This document shows positions 8,048-16,254 of a DNA stretch of 58,139 nt, piece after piece. Position numbers and translations under genes: made by a program. Position 1 is the first letter of the stretch. Each line of letters starts with the position of its first letter. The notes beneath the pieces were generated by a model, which saw nothing but the letters and a program-made list of their open reading frames with translations, was not told the origin of the DNA and made no database searches. Origin of the DNA: Paenibacillus elgii NBRC 100335 (lineage in GTDB: Bacteria; Bacillota; Bacilli; Paenibacillales; NBRC-103111); NCBI RefSeq assembly GCF_004000865.1, contig NZ_BIMB01000046.1:1-58139 (forward strand), in the 5' to 3' direction.

Positions 8048-8472
8048 CCTTTCTCCCCGCTTTCTGCAGGCAGTTGTCTAAAAATCGGCTCTTTCGTTTC
8101 AAAGTTGCTTTTGGGCGGAAGAACGATTTGCCTTCCCCTTCCATTGGTGATATTAATGATGAGAGGAGCCAATAAATTGACGGTCGATGCCTTAAACGGT
8201 TTTTTAATTGTGACAATACCAACAACCGCAACTTCCTCTTCAGATTTAATATCTAATATTTCCTTAGTATGATCCTCCAATTCAAACGAATATTCCGGAT
8301 AAATCATAAAAGGATTAACAACAAGAAATCCGATGTTTTCGTCGTTCTCACTCTTCAAGTAACCGTACACATTATTATCATCGACTATTGAGAAACTAAA
8401 TCGATCATATGCTTCAAAACCAAGCACACTGCCTTGAAACGAGATTGACTTGTCATGTAGTATTGTCAGCAT
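8041..8472 (-). CDS. fliW: Flagellar assembly factor FliW
   Basis: A 143-residue beta-barrel protein that binds either flagellin or CsrA. When flagellin is exported, free FliW sequesters CsrA and lets hag be translated. The family pattern is clear: F-x-GS-x-LGFE near residue 13, then FLVVNPFMIYPEYSFEL, VVGIVTIKKP, and NLLAPLIINITNGRGRQIVL. The ribosome site GGGAGG sits 5 bases before ATG 8472. A terminator-like hairpin lies between it and the upstream gene, so its expression may be set separately from flgK/flgL. Confidence 0.94.
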   Translation of the reverse strand: MLTILHDKSISFQGSVLGFEAYDRFSFSIVDDNNVYGYLKSENDENIGFLVVNPFMIYPEYSFELEDHTKEILDIKSEEEVAVVGIVTIKKPFKASTVNLLAPLIINITNGRGRQIVLPPKSNFETKEPIFRQLPAESGEKGC

Positions 8473-8480
8473 AAATACCT

Positions 8481-8519
8481 CCCGATAAAAAGCAATGCTA
8501 TAGCATTAGCTATAGCATT
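8481..8519 (-). terminator. Terminator-like hairpin directly ahead of fliW
   Basis: On the minus strand a perfect 11-bp stem (8519-8509 with 8504-8494) with loop TAAT is followed by GCTTTTTATC, and then by the fliW ribosome site. It starts one base after the DUF6470 stop codon. The stem itself consists of repeated ATGCTATAGC units. It could attenuate fliW-csrA relative to the genes upstream. Confidence 0.55.
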
Positions 8520-8520
8520 C

Positions 8521-9087
8521 TTATTTATACCAGTCATAATTCGTAACCTGAATGTCAATCCAATTCATTTGCTTCATATAAATTTCCACGCGTCCGGGAT
8601 TATATTGCACCTCGGGCTTCATCGGTGTATATTCAATATTCACTTTGCCCGGTTCAATGTTGGTCACTGCCGGCCGCGCTTCATAGTGAACTTTAACGTT
8701 CATATTCGAAGCCGGACCGACATACTCAATCGGACTATCATCAGAAAAAGCGTTTTGGGCAATTTCTGCAAATGCATTCCGCGGATTGTGAATTTGAGCC
8801 ATACGGTTTCCATTTTCAACGATTTTGGCTATGCCCTGTAGGGCAATGTTGGGAAGTTGACTGTAAATAGAGTTCAACCATTCCAAATGTGGACCCGACC
8901 CAAGAGCCGACCATGCGGCTGAAGAATCAATGCTCAATTCGCCGGGCTCCGAATGAAAGTCCATTTGGGCCGGCTGCTGCTCAATGGACAATTGTCCCAT
9001 AGGAGACCGTATATCGGTTGTCGCATTCTGCGTTTGAATGCCGATTTGCCCAAAGGCTTGTCGGATGGAAAGGCGAAGTAAATCCAT
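8521..9087 (-). CDS. DUF6470 family protein (YviE-like)
   Basis: A 188-residue soluble protein of the family found between flgL and fliW in Bacillus and Paenibacillus flagellar operons. It has no signal peptide or membrane segment. It shows the typical N-terminal RLSIRQAFGQIGI, repeated IRSPMGQLSIEQQPA and GELSIDSSAAW motifs, and a C-terminus of short strands with IEYTPMKPEV and GRVEIYM. AGGAGAGG precedes ATG 9087. The function is unknown; position suggests a role in filament or hook-filament junction biogenesis. Confidence 0.85.
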   Translation of the reverse strand: MDLLRLSIRQAFGQIGIQTQNATTDIRSPMGQLSIEQQPAQMDFHSEPGELSIDSSAAWSALGSGPHLEWLNSIYSQLPNIALQGIAKIVENGNRMAQIHNPRNAFAEIAQNAFSDDSPIEYVGPASNMNVKVHYEARPAVTNIEPGKVNIEYTPMKPEVQYNPGRVEIYMKQMNWIDIQVTNYDWYK

Positions 9088-9105
9088 AGAACACCTCTCC
9101 TATCC

Positions 9106-10002
9106 TTATCTTAGGTAATCAAGTAAACTCGGCTGTACAATTTTGGCGCCCACAGACAGAGAAGCTTGATATATGTTTTCTTCCTGCTTCAGGTCGGTTA
9201 TCGTTTTAGCAATATCCGCATCTTCCACTTTACTATCCAATGAGGTTAAATTTTGAGTTAAATCACCTAATCGATTATCAATTAAATCAACACGATTTAC
9301 CCTGGCCCCTACCTCGGCGCGCATATCCAAAAATTTGACAAGACGTGTATCCAATTTATCCATCAAAACTTTCGCTTGCGTTTGATTCCCTGAAGCAAAG
9401 GCGTTTTGCAGCCCTTTTAAAACAGCAAACATATTATCATCTTCGGAGGGAGATCCGAACGTTTGTTCCCCAGTGACATTAATGGGAAGCGTGATTCCTG
9501 CACCGAATTGAAAATTAATGAGTTTGGTATCCGTCTGCTCACTTGACGCATTAGCACTCGTATAAGGCTGCTTATCAGTAAACTGCCCGTTAAAAATATA
9601 CTTTCCGTTCATTTGGTCATTTCCAAGCGTAACCGCCTGCTCATAAATTTGACCCATTTCTTGAGCAATTGCATCCATCGCAGATTGTGGGTTAGTCCCA
9701 TTTACCCCCTGCGTTGTCAGCTCCTTCGCTCTTTGCAGCAACTCTCCGATTTGGCCCATCACCGTATCCGTATGATCCAAAAAAGACTTAGCCATATCCA
9801 CATTTTTCTGATACTGCTCATTCATAGACAATTCGCTGCGGTAACGCAATGCATAAGTGATACCTACCGGGTCATCGGAAGGTTGATTGATTTTTCTACT
9901 GGTTGATAATATATCTTGGTTTGTACTCATTCGCCTTAAGTTATTTGTGATATTCCCAAGAACCTGAGAATGCATCATGCTTTGAGTAACACGTAATGGC
10001 AT
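9106..10002 (-). CDS. flgL: Hook-filament junction protein FlgL (HAP3)
   Basis: A 298-residue flagellin-like protein that, with FlgK, joins hook to filament. The N-terminal MPLRVTQSMMHSQ, the conserved SSRKINQPSDDPVG-type motif (here STSRKINQPSDDPVG) and the C-terminal helix LKQEENIYQASLSVGAKIVQPSLLDYL identify it. Length is normal for the family. It follows flgK by 19 bases and precedes DUF6470 by 18, in the flgM operon. Confidence 0.95.
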   Translation of the reverse strand: MPLRVTQSMMHSQVLGNITNNLRRMSTNQDILSTSRKINQPSDDPVGITYALRYRSELSMNEQYQKNVDMAKSFLDHTDTVMGQIGELLQRAKELTTQGVNGTNPQSAMDAIAQEMGQIYEQAVTLGNDQMNGKYIFNGQFTDKQPYTSANASSEQTDTKLINFQFGAGITLPINVTGEQTFGSPSEDDNMFAVLKGLQNAFASGNQTQAKVLMDKLDTRLVKFLDMRAEVGARVNRVDLIDNRLGDLTQNLTSLDSKVEDADIAKTITDLKQEENIYQASLSVGAKIVQPSLLDYLR

Positions 10003-10021
10003 ATCCTTAACCTCCCAGTTA

Positions 10022-11635
10022 TTATCTTCCGACTACTCCGGTGCTATTAATCAATTTATCAAGGACCTGGTCAAAAGTTGTCATAAATCTAGACGCAGCG
10101 CCGTAGGCATGTTGAAACTTAATCATGTTGGACATTTCTTCGTCAAGTGAAACTCCACTTACCGACTGTCGTCTATCCTCGATTTGATCAACCAAAGCCT
10201 TTTGATTATCTGTTTGGCGGGAAGCGGTCTGCGCTTGAACCCCCAATTGACCGACAATGGAGCGGAAGTAATCATCCAGAGTACCATTCATAATCGACGG
10301 CGCGCCGTTTGTGGTTCCTCCATTGTTAAAAGTAAACTTCGAATCTTTCAGCTGTGAAATCAACAGGGCTAACGTGTTGTTACCTTTGACTGTCGTTTCG
10401 TTCGGGGCTGTCCCCGTCGTTCTCATGGAAGTGGCAATATAATTTGGATCGTTCGCAATGACCGGATTGAGCTGGAAAGTAGCTGCCGTAACCGTAGCTC
10501 CCGTCTTAGCCGTAAAGAAATCTACTCCTTTAGCAGCAGGTGTGGCAAAAGTATAGCCCAGCTTATGTAAACCGTTGATCCCTGGAACCATAACCGTCAA
10601 ATCCGAAGCCAATGTACGGTTGGCTATAGGACCCGAATAAGTCACCGGAGTATACGCCGGACCTGTCGGATTATTCGTGGGTACCATCAATACCGAACCG
10701 TCAGGAATTACAGACCCCGCTGGAATTGTGATCTGAACTTGGCCGTTGGCGATGGAGTTCGCAAGCGTATCCAACTGTTGCTGATAATCGGCAACGTAGC
10801 GATCTCTAGAGAGGATCATGCCATAAACCTCACCGCTATTTAAATCTCCACTGTTCATAGCAGTCGCGAGTGTAGCTGCGCTAACCGCGGTCGAGGTTTG
10901 GCCTGTCACCAAGTTGGTATTCCCCATGTTAATGGTATATCCTTGCGGAGTTTCAACAACAGAAATATTTACGATTTTGGACAATTGATCCGTCAATAAG
11001 TCGCGCTGGTCCCGCAAATCATTAGCATCATCTCCGAGTCCTTCGATTCGGAAAATTTCGTTATTCAAAGACGAAATGGTCGTTGTCAATGAATTGATTT
11101 GATTTGCTTTGACATCAATATTACTGGTCAAATCATTACTTAAATCGCTCAATTGCTTGCTGGTTGCGTTAAAAGCATCCGCCAATGCATTTGCATTTTC
11201 CCGGACAAGCTTGCGTCCCGATACGTTTTCCGGGTCCTTGGCAAGATCTGTCCACGACTTCCAGAACTTATCCAATACGGAACGTATGCCTGTATCCGTA
11301 GGCTCGTTTACAATCGCTTGGAGCTTATCCAGCGTATCACTTTGAATAGAGTAATTCCCAAACTGTTTATTTTCGTTGCGAAACTGGTCGTCCAAGAACT
11401 TCTCGCGGATTCGCGTAATTGAAGTGAATTCTACGCCTTGTCCCATCTGCCCCGGGACATTACTACGCATCATCCCCGGATATTCGAGCGGTTTGGAAGC
11501 GACCATATTTACTACTTGGCGGGAATAGCCCGCTGTATTTGCATTCGATATGTTATGTCCTGTTGTGGTAAGAGCAGCTTGCTGCGTGAATAAAGCACGT
11601 TTAGATATTTCTATACCGGTAAAGGTGGAACGCAT
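10022..11635 (-). CDS. flgK: Hook-associated protein FlgK (HAP1)
   Basis: A 537-residue junction protein. The N-terminal rod/hook signature (TTGHNISNANTAGYSRQ) and the C-terminal conserved stretch (DEEMSNMIKFQHAYGAASRF followed by TTFDQVLDKLINSTG) are present. The central variable region is Thr/Asn/Ala-rich and about 250 residues long. It lies between flgN, its probable chaperone, and flgL, in the standard order. The start at ATG 11635 is supported by AAGGAG upstream and a typical MRSTFTGIEISKRAL N-terminus. Confidence 0.95.
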   Translation of the reverse strand: MRSTFTGIEISKRALFTQQAALTTTGHNISNANTAGYSRQVVNMVASKPLEYPGMMRSNVPGQMGQGVEFTSITRIREKFLDDQFRNENKQFGNYSIQSDTLDKLQAIVNEPTDTGIRSVLDKFWKSWTDLAKDPENVSGRKLVRENANALADAFNATSKQLSDLSNDLTSNIDVKANQINSLTTTISSLNNEIFRIEGLGDDANDLRDQRDLLTDQLSKIVNISVVETPQGYTINMGNTNLVTGQTSTAVSAATLATAMNSGDLNSGEVYGMILSRDRYVADYQQQLDTLANSIANGQVQITIPAGSVIPDGSVLMVPTNNPTGPAYTPVTYSGPIANRTLASDLTVMVPGINGLHKLGYTFATPAAKGVDFFTAKTGATVTAATFQLNPVIANDPNYIATSMRTTGTAPNETTVKGNNTLALLISQLKDSKFTFNNGGTTNGAPSIMNGTLDDYFRSIVGQLGVQAQTASRQTDNQKALVDQIEDRRQSVSGVSLDEEMSNMIKFQHAYGAASRFMTTFDQVLDKLINSTGVVGR

Positions 11636-11663
11636 GGACTCTCATCTCCTTCGCAGCATCAGA

Positions 11664-12164
11664 TTATGCCTTGGCGTCAAATAATCCTCTTCGATTCGAT
11701 CCTGGAGTAGTCTGATTCGGATTGGAATAGATCAGCTCATCTCCGTCAGAACCAGACATGATATCTATCGAATAATTAATAAACGCGAGCGACTGCTCGA
11801 TCATCTGTTGATTTAGCTCATTGTGCTCCCGCAGCTTTCGGATGGTAGCCAGCAACTGTTTCTGAGAATCGACCAAGATTCGCTTCTCCTCGGCGTTAAA
11901 AATAATCTTGGTCAAGTCGCTGACCGTCACCCGCGGATTCGGTTTGTATCCTTTTTCAATTAAGAAATTACCGATCGCATCCACCCGCCGCAGGTCCAAT
12001 TCCCCGATTCGCTTGAGCAGCTTGTTTTCTTTCGTTACGATTTGCGTCAGCTGCTCCACTTGATTGTGGATAAGCGCATGCTTTTTCTGCTCCGCCAGCT
12101 CCAACAAGGTGAGATGTACATCGTTCAGTTCGGACATGGTCTGCAACACGGCTTCAAAAGACAT
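11664..12164 (-). CDS. flgN: FlgN-type chaperone for FlgK/FlgL
   Basis: A 166-residue, mostly helical cytoplasmic protein of the FlgN family, in the usual place between flgM and flgK. A long coiled coil is visible at about 10-55 (LTLLELAEQKKHALIHNQVE and onward) and again at about 90-130. FlgN proteins escort the hook-filament junction proteins to the export gate. The tail after residue 140 is polar and likely disordered. The name rests on length, helices and position more than on identity. Confidence 0.85.
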   Translation of the reverse strand: MSFEAVLQTMSELNDVHLTLLELAEQKKHALIHNQVEQLTQIVTKENKLLKRIGELDLRRVDAIGNFLIEKGYKPNPRVTVSDLTKIIFNAEEKRILVDSQKQLLATIRKLREHNELNQQMIEQSLAFINYSIDIMSGSDGDELIYSNPNQTTPGSNRRGLFDAKA

Positions 12165-12184
12165 GGCTCTCCACCTTCAAAAAG

Positions 12185-12448
12185 TTATTTCAAAAACGGG
12201 AAAATTTTTTCGGCCAGCTTGCGCGCATCGACTGCGTATGTCCCGGATCTTACAGATTGCTTGAGCTCTTCCAGTTTCTCACGGCTGGCTCCTGCTGCCT
12301 CCGTTCCTAGAAGTTCTTTGGCTTCGCTGGATATCTCAACCTGGTCTTTTTGCTTTTGCTTTTTCCCTGTGGCAAATGCCTGCTGCGCTTCCTGATTCTT
12401 CTTGTATTGATTCACGGCACCTACCTGGTTCGTTCCATTAATTTTCAT
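12185..12448 (-). CDS. flgM: Anti-sigma factor FlgM
   Basis: An 87-residue anti-SigD factor that is exported when the hook is complete, freeing SigD for late genes. MKINGTNQVGAVNQY and the C-terminal SigD-binding helices (LEELKQSVRSGTYAVDARKLAEKI) are characteristic. A GTG nine bases upstream is in frame but lies in the ribosome site AGGTGAG, so ATG 12448 is chosen. It is first in the operon that ends with csrA and has a SigD-like promoter, giving the usual feedback. Confidence 0.93.
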   Translation of the reverse strand: MKINGTNQVGAVNQYKKNQEAQQAFATGKKQKQKDQVEISSEAKELLGTEAAGASREKLEELKQSVRSGTYAVDARKLAEKIFPFLK

Positions 12449-12478
12449 CAAACTCACCTCGATTAACTACATAATAAA

Positions 12479-12513
12479 CCCACCGATTCAGCGTTATTAC
12501 TTTTATCGGTGGG
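12479..12513 (-). other. 9-bp inverted repeat overlapping the flgM promoter
   Basis: CCCACCGAT and ATCGGTGGG (12479-12487 and 12505-12513) form a 9-bp stem with a 17-base loop just after yvyF. It overlaps the -10 of the flgM promoter, so it may be a weak yvyF terminator (followed by TTTATT on the minus strand) or a regulator site. Confidence 0.4.
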
Positions 12514-12530
12514 CGGATTTTAAAAGTTTA
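12503..12530 (-). promoter_or_regulatory. SigD-type promoter of the flgM operon
   Basis: On the minus strand TAAA (12530-12527), 16 bases, ACCGATAA (12510-12503), 55 bases before flgM. The same 16-base spacing is found for hag and fliD. It would place flgM to csrA under SigD in addition to read-through from comF-yvyF. Confidence 0.7.
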
Positions 12531-12541
12531 GATGTAATTCG

Positions 12542-12967
12542 TTATTTTGTTCGATCCTGCAAGCGGTCTTTGATAAGAAATGAGGCATGCTTCTCTTGCT
12601 CGGCATTCTGCTTTTTACGCTGTTCGTCTTCGGCCATGTTGCGCGCTTCCTTCGTCAACCGCGCCCGGCAGGCATCGCACATGTTGTGCTCACGGATCTG
12701 CGCTCCGCATACGTCGCATTCGTAAGTCATATTTGGATTACTTTTAATCGAAATGCGTCCTTCGCGAATAAACTTCACGATTTGTTTAACCGGCACTTCG
12801 GTCGCATCGCTTAATTCTTGGATCGAGCAGGCGCGGTTCTCGCGTAAATATTTTAAACACGTCTCATACTGCCTCTCCATTTCCCGAAGGCAGTTCGGAC
12901 ACAAGCCGTAATTGTTTTTCATGTATATTTTTCCGCAGCGGTCGCAGTTTGCTACATTCAGACTCAT
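12542..12967 (-). CDS. yvyF: YvyF-like flagellar operon protein with zinc motifs
   Basis: A 141-residue soluble protein of the family always found between comFC and flgM. It has CDRCGKIYMKN with CPNC (zinc-ribbon-like, residues about 8-28), a helix-turn-helix-like middle (IQELSDATEVPVKQIVKFI) and a second CxxC pair set (CDVCGAQIREHNMCDAC) near residue 85-102, then a charged tail. The upstream frame is open to 13090, but GAGAGGAG fixes the start at ATG 12967. Its function is unproven; the layout suggests a DNA- or RNA-binding regulator. Confidence 0.85.
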   Translation of the reverse strand: MSLNVANCDRCGKIYMKNNYGLCPNCLREMERQYETCLKYLRENRACSIQELSDATEVPVKQIVKFIREGRISIKSNPNMTYECDVCGAQIREHNMCDACRARLTKEARNMAEDEQRKKQNAEQEKHASFLIKDRLQDRTK

Positions 12968-13059
12968 GTTAATTCTACTCCTCTCAAGAGCAAGGCCTAT
13001 TACTCCTAATATAGCTGAAATGATCGAAGTTTGCACTTCATTTTTTGTCGAAAATTGGA

Positions 13060-13074
13060 CGTTTGCCGCAAACG
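13060..13074 (-). terminator. Weak hairpin after comFC
   Basis: CGTTTG-CGG-CAAACG forms a 6-bp stem directly after the comFC stop, followed by TCCAATTTT on the minus strand. It is a poor terminator at best. Confidence 0.3.
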
Positions 13075-13077
13075 AAC

Positions 13078-13857
13078 TTATCTGGCCCAACTAATGCCGC
13101 ACACCTCTAGAGGGAGGGTCGTCTTTATAGCTCTCGAGCATTCGTTTAGCGTGCTTCCGGTCGTATACACGTCGTCGATCAAATAAACCCGTACCCGCCC
13201 TTGTCTACATGCTGCCGCCACTTGGGAAGCAGCTCCCGGTTCCAGAGCAAACACGCCTTGGAGATCGTCCAAACGTTCCATTCTTCCTTTGAAGCTTTGT
13301 TTGTCCGTATGTCTCGTTCGCAGCAGCAGCGGAAGAACAGGCAAGCCCGTCAGCCTTCCAAGATCGGAAGCCAGCTGCCCAGCCTGGTTGAACCCGCGTT
13401 CGGCATATCGTTGCTCGCTCAGGGGCACGTAAGAGATGAACTCGGAGGCAGGCTTCCCGAAATCCGCGCCGCCGGACGGCCCTTGCCGATGCAGATGATA
13501 GGCGTGCAGCAGCATCGGGCCGAGTACGCTGCGCAGCGACTCTTGGCCCCGGTATTTATACTGTCCGAGCCATTCCTTCATTCGTTCGTCATAACGAACA
13601 GCGCTGCGGTTTTGGTCATAGTACGTATCGGTTCGCCGGGGGCAGTCAGGACAAGCTTCGTAACGACCGCACTTGACGCAGCAGACTTCGTGGATCCACG
13701 GGATCGCTTCCCAGCAGCGCCGGCAAACCGACAGCTTGCGAGTACCGTCGTTCGCCGCGCCGCAGGCGACACAAGGCTCCATTTTGGAAGCTAGCAGTGA
13801 TTCTGCCCCGCTCAGAAGCCGACGCATCCACCTTCCGGCTTGTTCGGTCCAACTCAT
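13078..13857 (-). CDS. comFC: ComFC, phosphoribosyltransferase-fold competence protein
   Basis: A 259-residue cytoplasmic protein required for uptake of transforming DNA, acting with the ComFA helicase. The N-terminal zinc-binding cysteines (CVACGAA, CRRCW, CCVKCGRYEACPDC, residues about 29-75) and the C-terminal phosphoribosyltransferase loop VYLIDDVYTTGSTLNE at 224-239 are intact. FKGRMERLDDLQGVF matches the family. It lies 16 bases after comFA in the same direction. comFB, which separates the two in B. subtilis, is absent. Confidence 0.93.
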   Translation of the reverse strand: MSWTEQAGRWMRRLLSGAESLLASKMEPCVACGAANDGTRKLSVCRRCWEAIPWIHEVCCVKCGRYEACPDCPRRTDTYYDQNRSAVRYDERMKEWLGQYKYRGQESLRSVLGPMLLHAYHLHRQGPSGGADFGKPASEFISYVPLSEQRYAERGFNQAGQLASDLGRLTGLPVLPLLLRTRHTDKQSFKGRMERLDDLQGVFALEPGAASQVAAACRQGRVRVYLIDDVYTTGSTLNECSRAIKTTLPLEVCGISWAR

Positions 13858-13873
13858 CGTACGCGCTCCCTTT

Positions 13874-15736
13874 TCAGTCGATATATCCTTTTTTTCGTGC
13901 GATGACGTTCATTTCAGCAATTTGTCGCCTGGCATGCGCTTGAGAGCGTGTTTTTTCTTTGGCCGCAAAATATACACGCCCTCGGGGATCTTGCGCGGAT
14001 CTTCCCGCTCGTCCCGCCATTTGCACCAGCGCCGCCGAATCGAACACCGGGGAATCGGCATCGACAATAAATACATCCGACTTCGGAATCGTCACTCCCC
14101 GCTCCAAGATGGTCGTGGTGACTAGCATACGAATCGAGGTTGCACGAAAATCGGTGACCTTTTGCGAGCGGTCGGCGTCTTTGGAAGAAGTGCCTTGAAC
14201 GTTGACGGTAGGAAACGATTGCCGAAGCAAAGCCACGAACGGCTCGACCATGGCGATTTTCGGGACGAAGACGAAAACTTGCGCTCCCCTCTCCAACGAG
14301 GAGGTCAAATGTCCCTTAAGCTTGCCGTTCAGCCCGTTCTTGGCCATCATTTGCCGCAAAGAAGGACACGCGAGAAGCGATGGCTCAGGCAGCGGGTAAC
14401 GATGGTATCTTGCTGCTACTCGAGCATGCGGCAGCCGATTACGTTTTACAGCACGCTGCAGTTCCTCCGGCGGCGTCGCCGACAGCAGAATGTACGCTCC
14501 GCCCGGGGCGCATACCTGCTCGGCTGCATAGAGCAGCATCGGATTGTTATGGTACGGATACGCATCGATTTCGTCGACAATGACCAGATCAAACGCCTGC
14601 CGAAATCGCATCAATTGATGCGTTGTCGCTAAGGTTAGCTCGCCTTGCTCCCATCGCTGCTCGCTTCCGCCATATAACGTGACAACCTTCGTGTGCGGAA
14701 AAGCTTTCTCCAATCTTGGCTTCAGCTCCAAGACCACATCGCGGCGCGGAGTAGCAATGGCGACCCGGCCTCCCTTGGCCAACGTATATTGAACCATCGG
14801 AAAAATCATTTCCGTCTTCCCGGCACCCGTTACTGCCCAAATTAGGAACCGCGGCGCAGTAGGGCTCTGTGCCTTTTCCCTTGAAAGGGACTTATTTGCT
14901 TTCAAAAATTGCAACGCCGAACCCGACGCTTCCGCCTGCACGTCGCTAAGCCCCCACGGTTGCAAGTAAATCTCCATGTCTTCATCCGCCGTCGCCCTAC
15001 TATTCATGTCAGGACTGCCGATCACCCGAACGATCGGGGTACAGTACCGCGACCTTCCCATGGTCAAACAGGCTTCGCAATAAGCGCACGGACCGCCGCA
15101 ATGCGCACAATGCGTCCAACGAACCGGCGATGCCTCAATGCCCGCCTGTCCTCCGAACATTCCTTGGCTTCCGCAGCGCTTGCACTTCCCTTTCCATGCC
15201 TGGGGCAGCAAGGACCACCGCCTGCCTTCGCTTCGATCTAATTCCACCCCGGCTTCCAGCTCGACCCTGCCCTGAATCCAAGCAAGCTGTAGAAAGTATG
15301 CCGGCGATTCGGTAACGGCTTGACTTCCTTCATGCTGCATCAGACCCATAAACTCTTCCATAAGCAAGTACCGGCCTTTCAGGGATAGGCACATCGCATC
15401 GATCGTCCTATATGCGAAGTGTCTGGCTTCGTCGGACAGCCCCTCCGCCGTTCCCGTCCACTCCCAAAGCTTCCAATCTGCCACAGCCTCCGAACCAAGG
15501 CCAATCTCACGTGCTGCTGTTCGTAAGCTTTCCAGCATATCTGACGAGGACGAAGATGCTTTCAGCTTGCGCTTGATTTCACAGGCTTGTCCGAACGATA
15601 AGGCGGGTTCCAACACACGCAGCTTGAAGCGGCCACCGGCTTGATCCGTCCAGTAATCCCGGTCGGCCCGCATATCCAAGGAAACGTGCCAGGAACAACC
15701 GTCTATCATCATTACAGCATATACGAAAGCTTTCAT
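13874..15736 (-). CDS. comFA: ComFA, DNA-uptake DEAD-box-like ATPase
   Basis: A 620-residue helicase-like ATPase that drives single-stranded DNA import during transformation. It has a zinc module (CxxC at 185-188, CxxC and further cysteines at 210-232), Walker A TGAGKTE at 303-309, motif II DEID at 388-391, SATPP at 419-423, and the C-terminal motif MAGRAGRSAQDPRG. The N-terminal 180 residues are long and variable compared with B. subtilis ComFA. It precedes comFC by 16 bases and follows a small membrane protein gene, downstream of degS-degU as in Bacillus. Confidence 0.93.
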   Translation of the reverse strand: MKAFVYAVMMIDGCSWHVSLDMRADRDYWTDQAGGRFKLRVLEPALSFGQACEIKRKLKASSSSSDMLESLRTAAREIGLGSEAVADWKLWEWTGTAEGLSDEARHFAYRTIDAMCLSLKGRYLLMEEFMGLMQHEGSQAVTESPAYFLQLAWIQGRVELEAGVELDRSEGRRWSLLPQAWKGKCKRCGSQGMFGGQAGIEASPVRWTHCAHCGGPCAYCEACLTMGRSRYCTPIVRVIGSPDMNSRATADEDMEIYLQPWGLSDVQAEASGSALQFLKANKSLSREKAQSPTAPRFLIWAVTGAGKTEMIFPMVQYTLAKGGRVAIATPRRDVVLELKPRLEKAFPHTKVVTLYGGSEQRWEQGELTLATTHQLMRFRQAFDLVIVDEIDAYPYHNNPMLLYAAEQVCAPGGAYILLSATPPEELQRAVKRNRLPHARVAARYHRYPLPEPSLLACPSLRQMMAKNGLNGKLKGHLTSSLERGAQVFVFVPKIAMVEPFVALLRQSFPTVNVQGTSSKDADRSQKVTDFRATSIRMLVTTTILERGVTIPKSDVFIVDADSPVFDSAALVQMAGRAGRSAQDPRGRVYFAAKEKTRSQAHARRQIAEMNVIARKKGYID

Positions 15737-15766
15737 GAATCACCTAGTTCGAATTATTTTTTATGC

Positions 15767-16165
15767 TTACATGTATTTGAAAGCGGTTTCCAAACCTTCG
15801 TTTTGGTTAAGCCGGACCACAACCACCTGTTCATCTGCATGCTTCAGGGCCCATTCTTCCAAGTCCCGTTCCGCAATCGTACAGATGCTCAACTGATGTT
15901 CCAGACTTAACCTTCGGGCAATGTCCAACGTGTCGTCCGTCGAACCTTCATCCGCCAGCGTCACCGATATCGCCTTGCCCTTCATCCATGAAAAAAAATA
16001 CAGCGAGCGAAGATACCACTCCACCTGCAACTGATTATTGTAAGTTTGCAGCACATAATGTGTCGTTCGGGGCTTTCCGTATCGCCTCCACTGCCAATGG
16101 AGCCAATGGATGATGGCTACCCCTGCGGCGTAGCAACCGATAATCCAAGCCAAGCCTAACATCAT
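15767..16165 (-). CDS. Small membrane-anchored protein with GT-A-like motif
   Basis: A 132-residue protein with one N-terminal membrane helix (about 3-25, followed by WQWRRYGKP, so the C-terminal domain is probably cytoplasmic). The soluble part contains LADEGSTDDTLDIARRL, which resembles the VDdgSTDdT nucleotide-sugar motif of GT2 enzymes, but there is no later DxD and it is too short for a full transferase. It lies between degU and comFA, where Bacillus has an unrelated gene. Its ribosome site AAGGGAGGGAG is mostly buried in a hairpin. The function is unknown. Confidence 0.7.
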   Translation of the reverse strand: MMLGLAWIIGCYAAGVAIIHWLHWQWRRYGKPRTTHYVLQTYNNQLQVEWYLRSLYFFSWMKGKAISVTLADEGSTDDTLDIARRLSLEHQLSICTIAERDLEEWALKHADEQVVVVRLNQNEGLETAFKYM

Positions 16166-16174
16166 AGCGGCTCC

Positions 16175-16209
16175 CTCCCTTAAGAGCAGTATATGCCAAG
16201 TGAAGGGAG
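16175..16209 (-). promoter_or_regulatory. Hairpin sequestering the ribosome site of the gene at 15767
   Basis: CTCCCTT (minus strand, 16209-16203) pairs with AAGGGAG (16181-16175), which is the ribosome-binding sequence of the following gene. The loop is 21 bases and there is no U tract, so translational control is more likely than termination. Confidence 0.4.
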
Positions 16210-16254
16210 ATGGTTCCTGCCAAGCTTGAAGAAAGGACAGCTATCGAGAACCGC

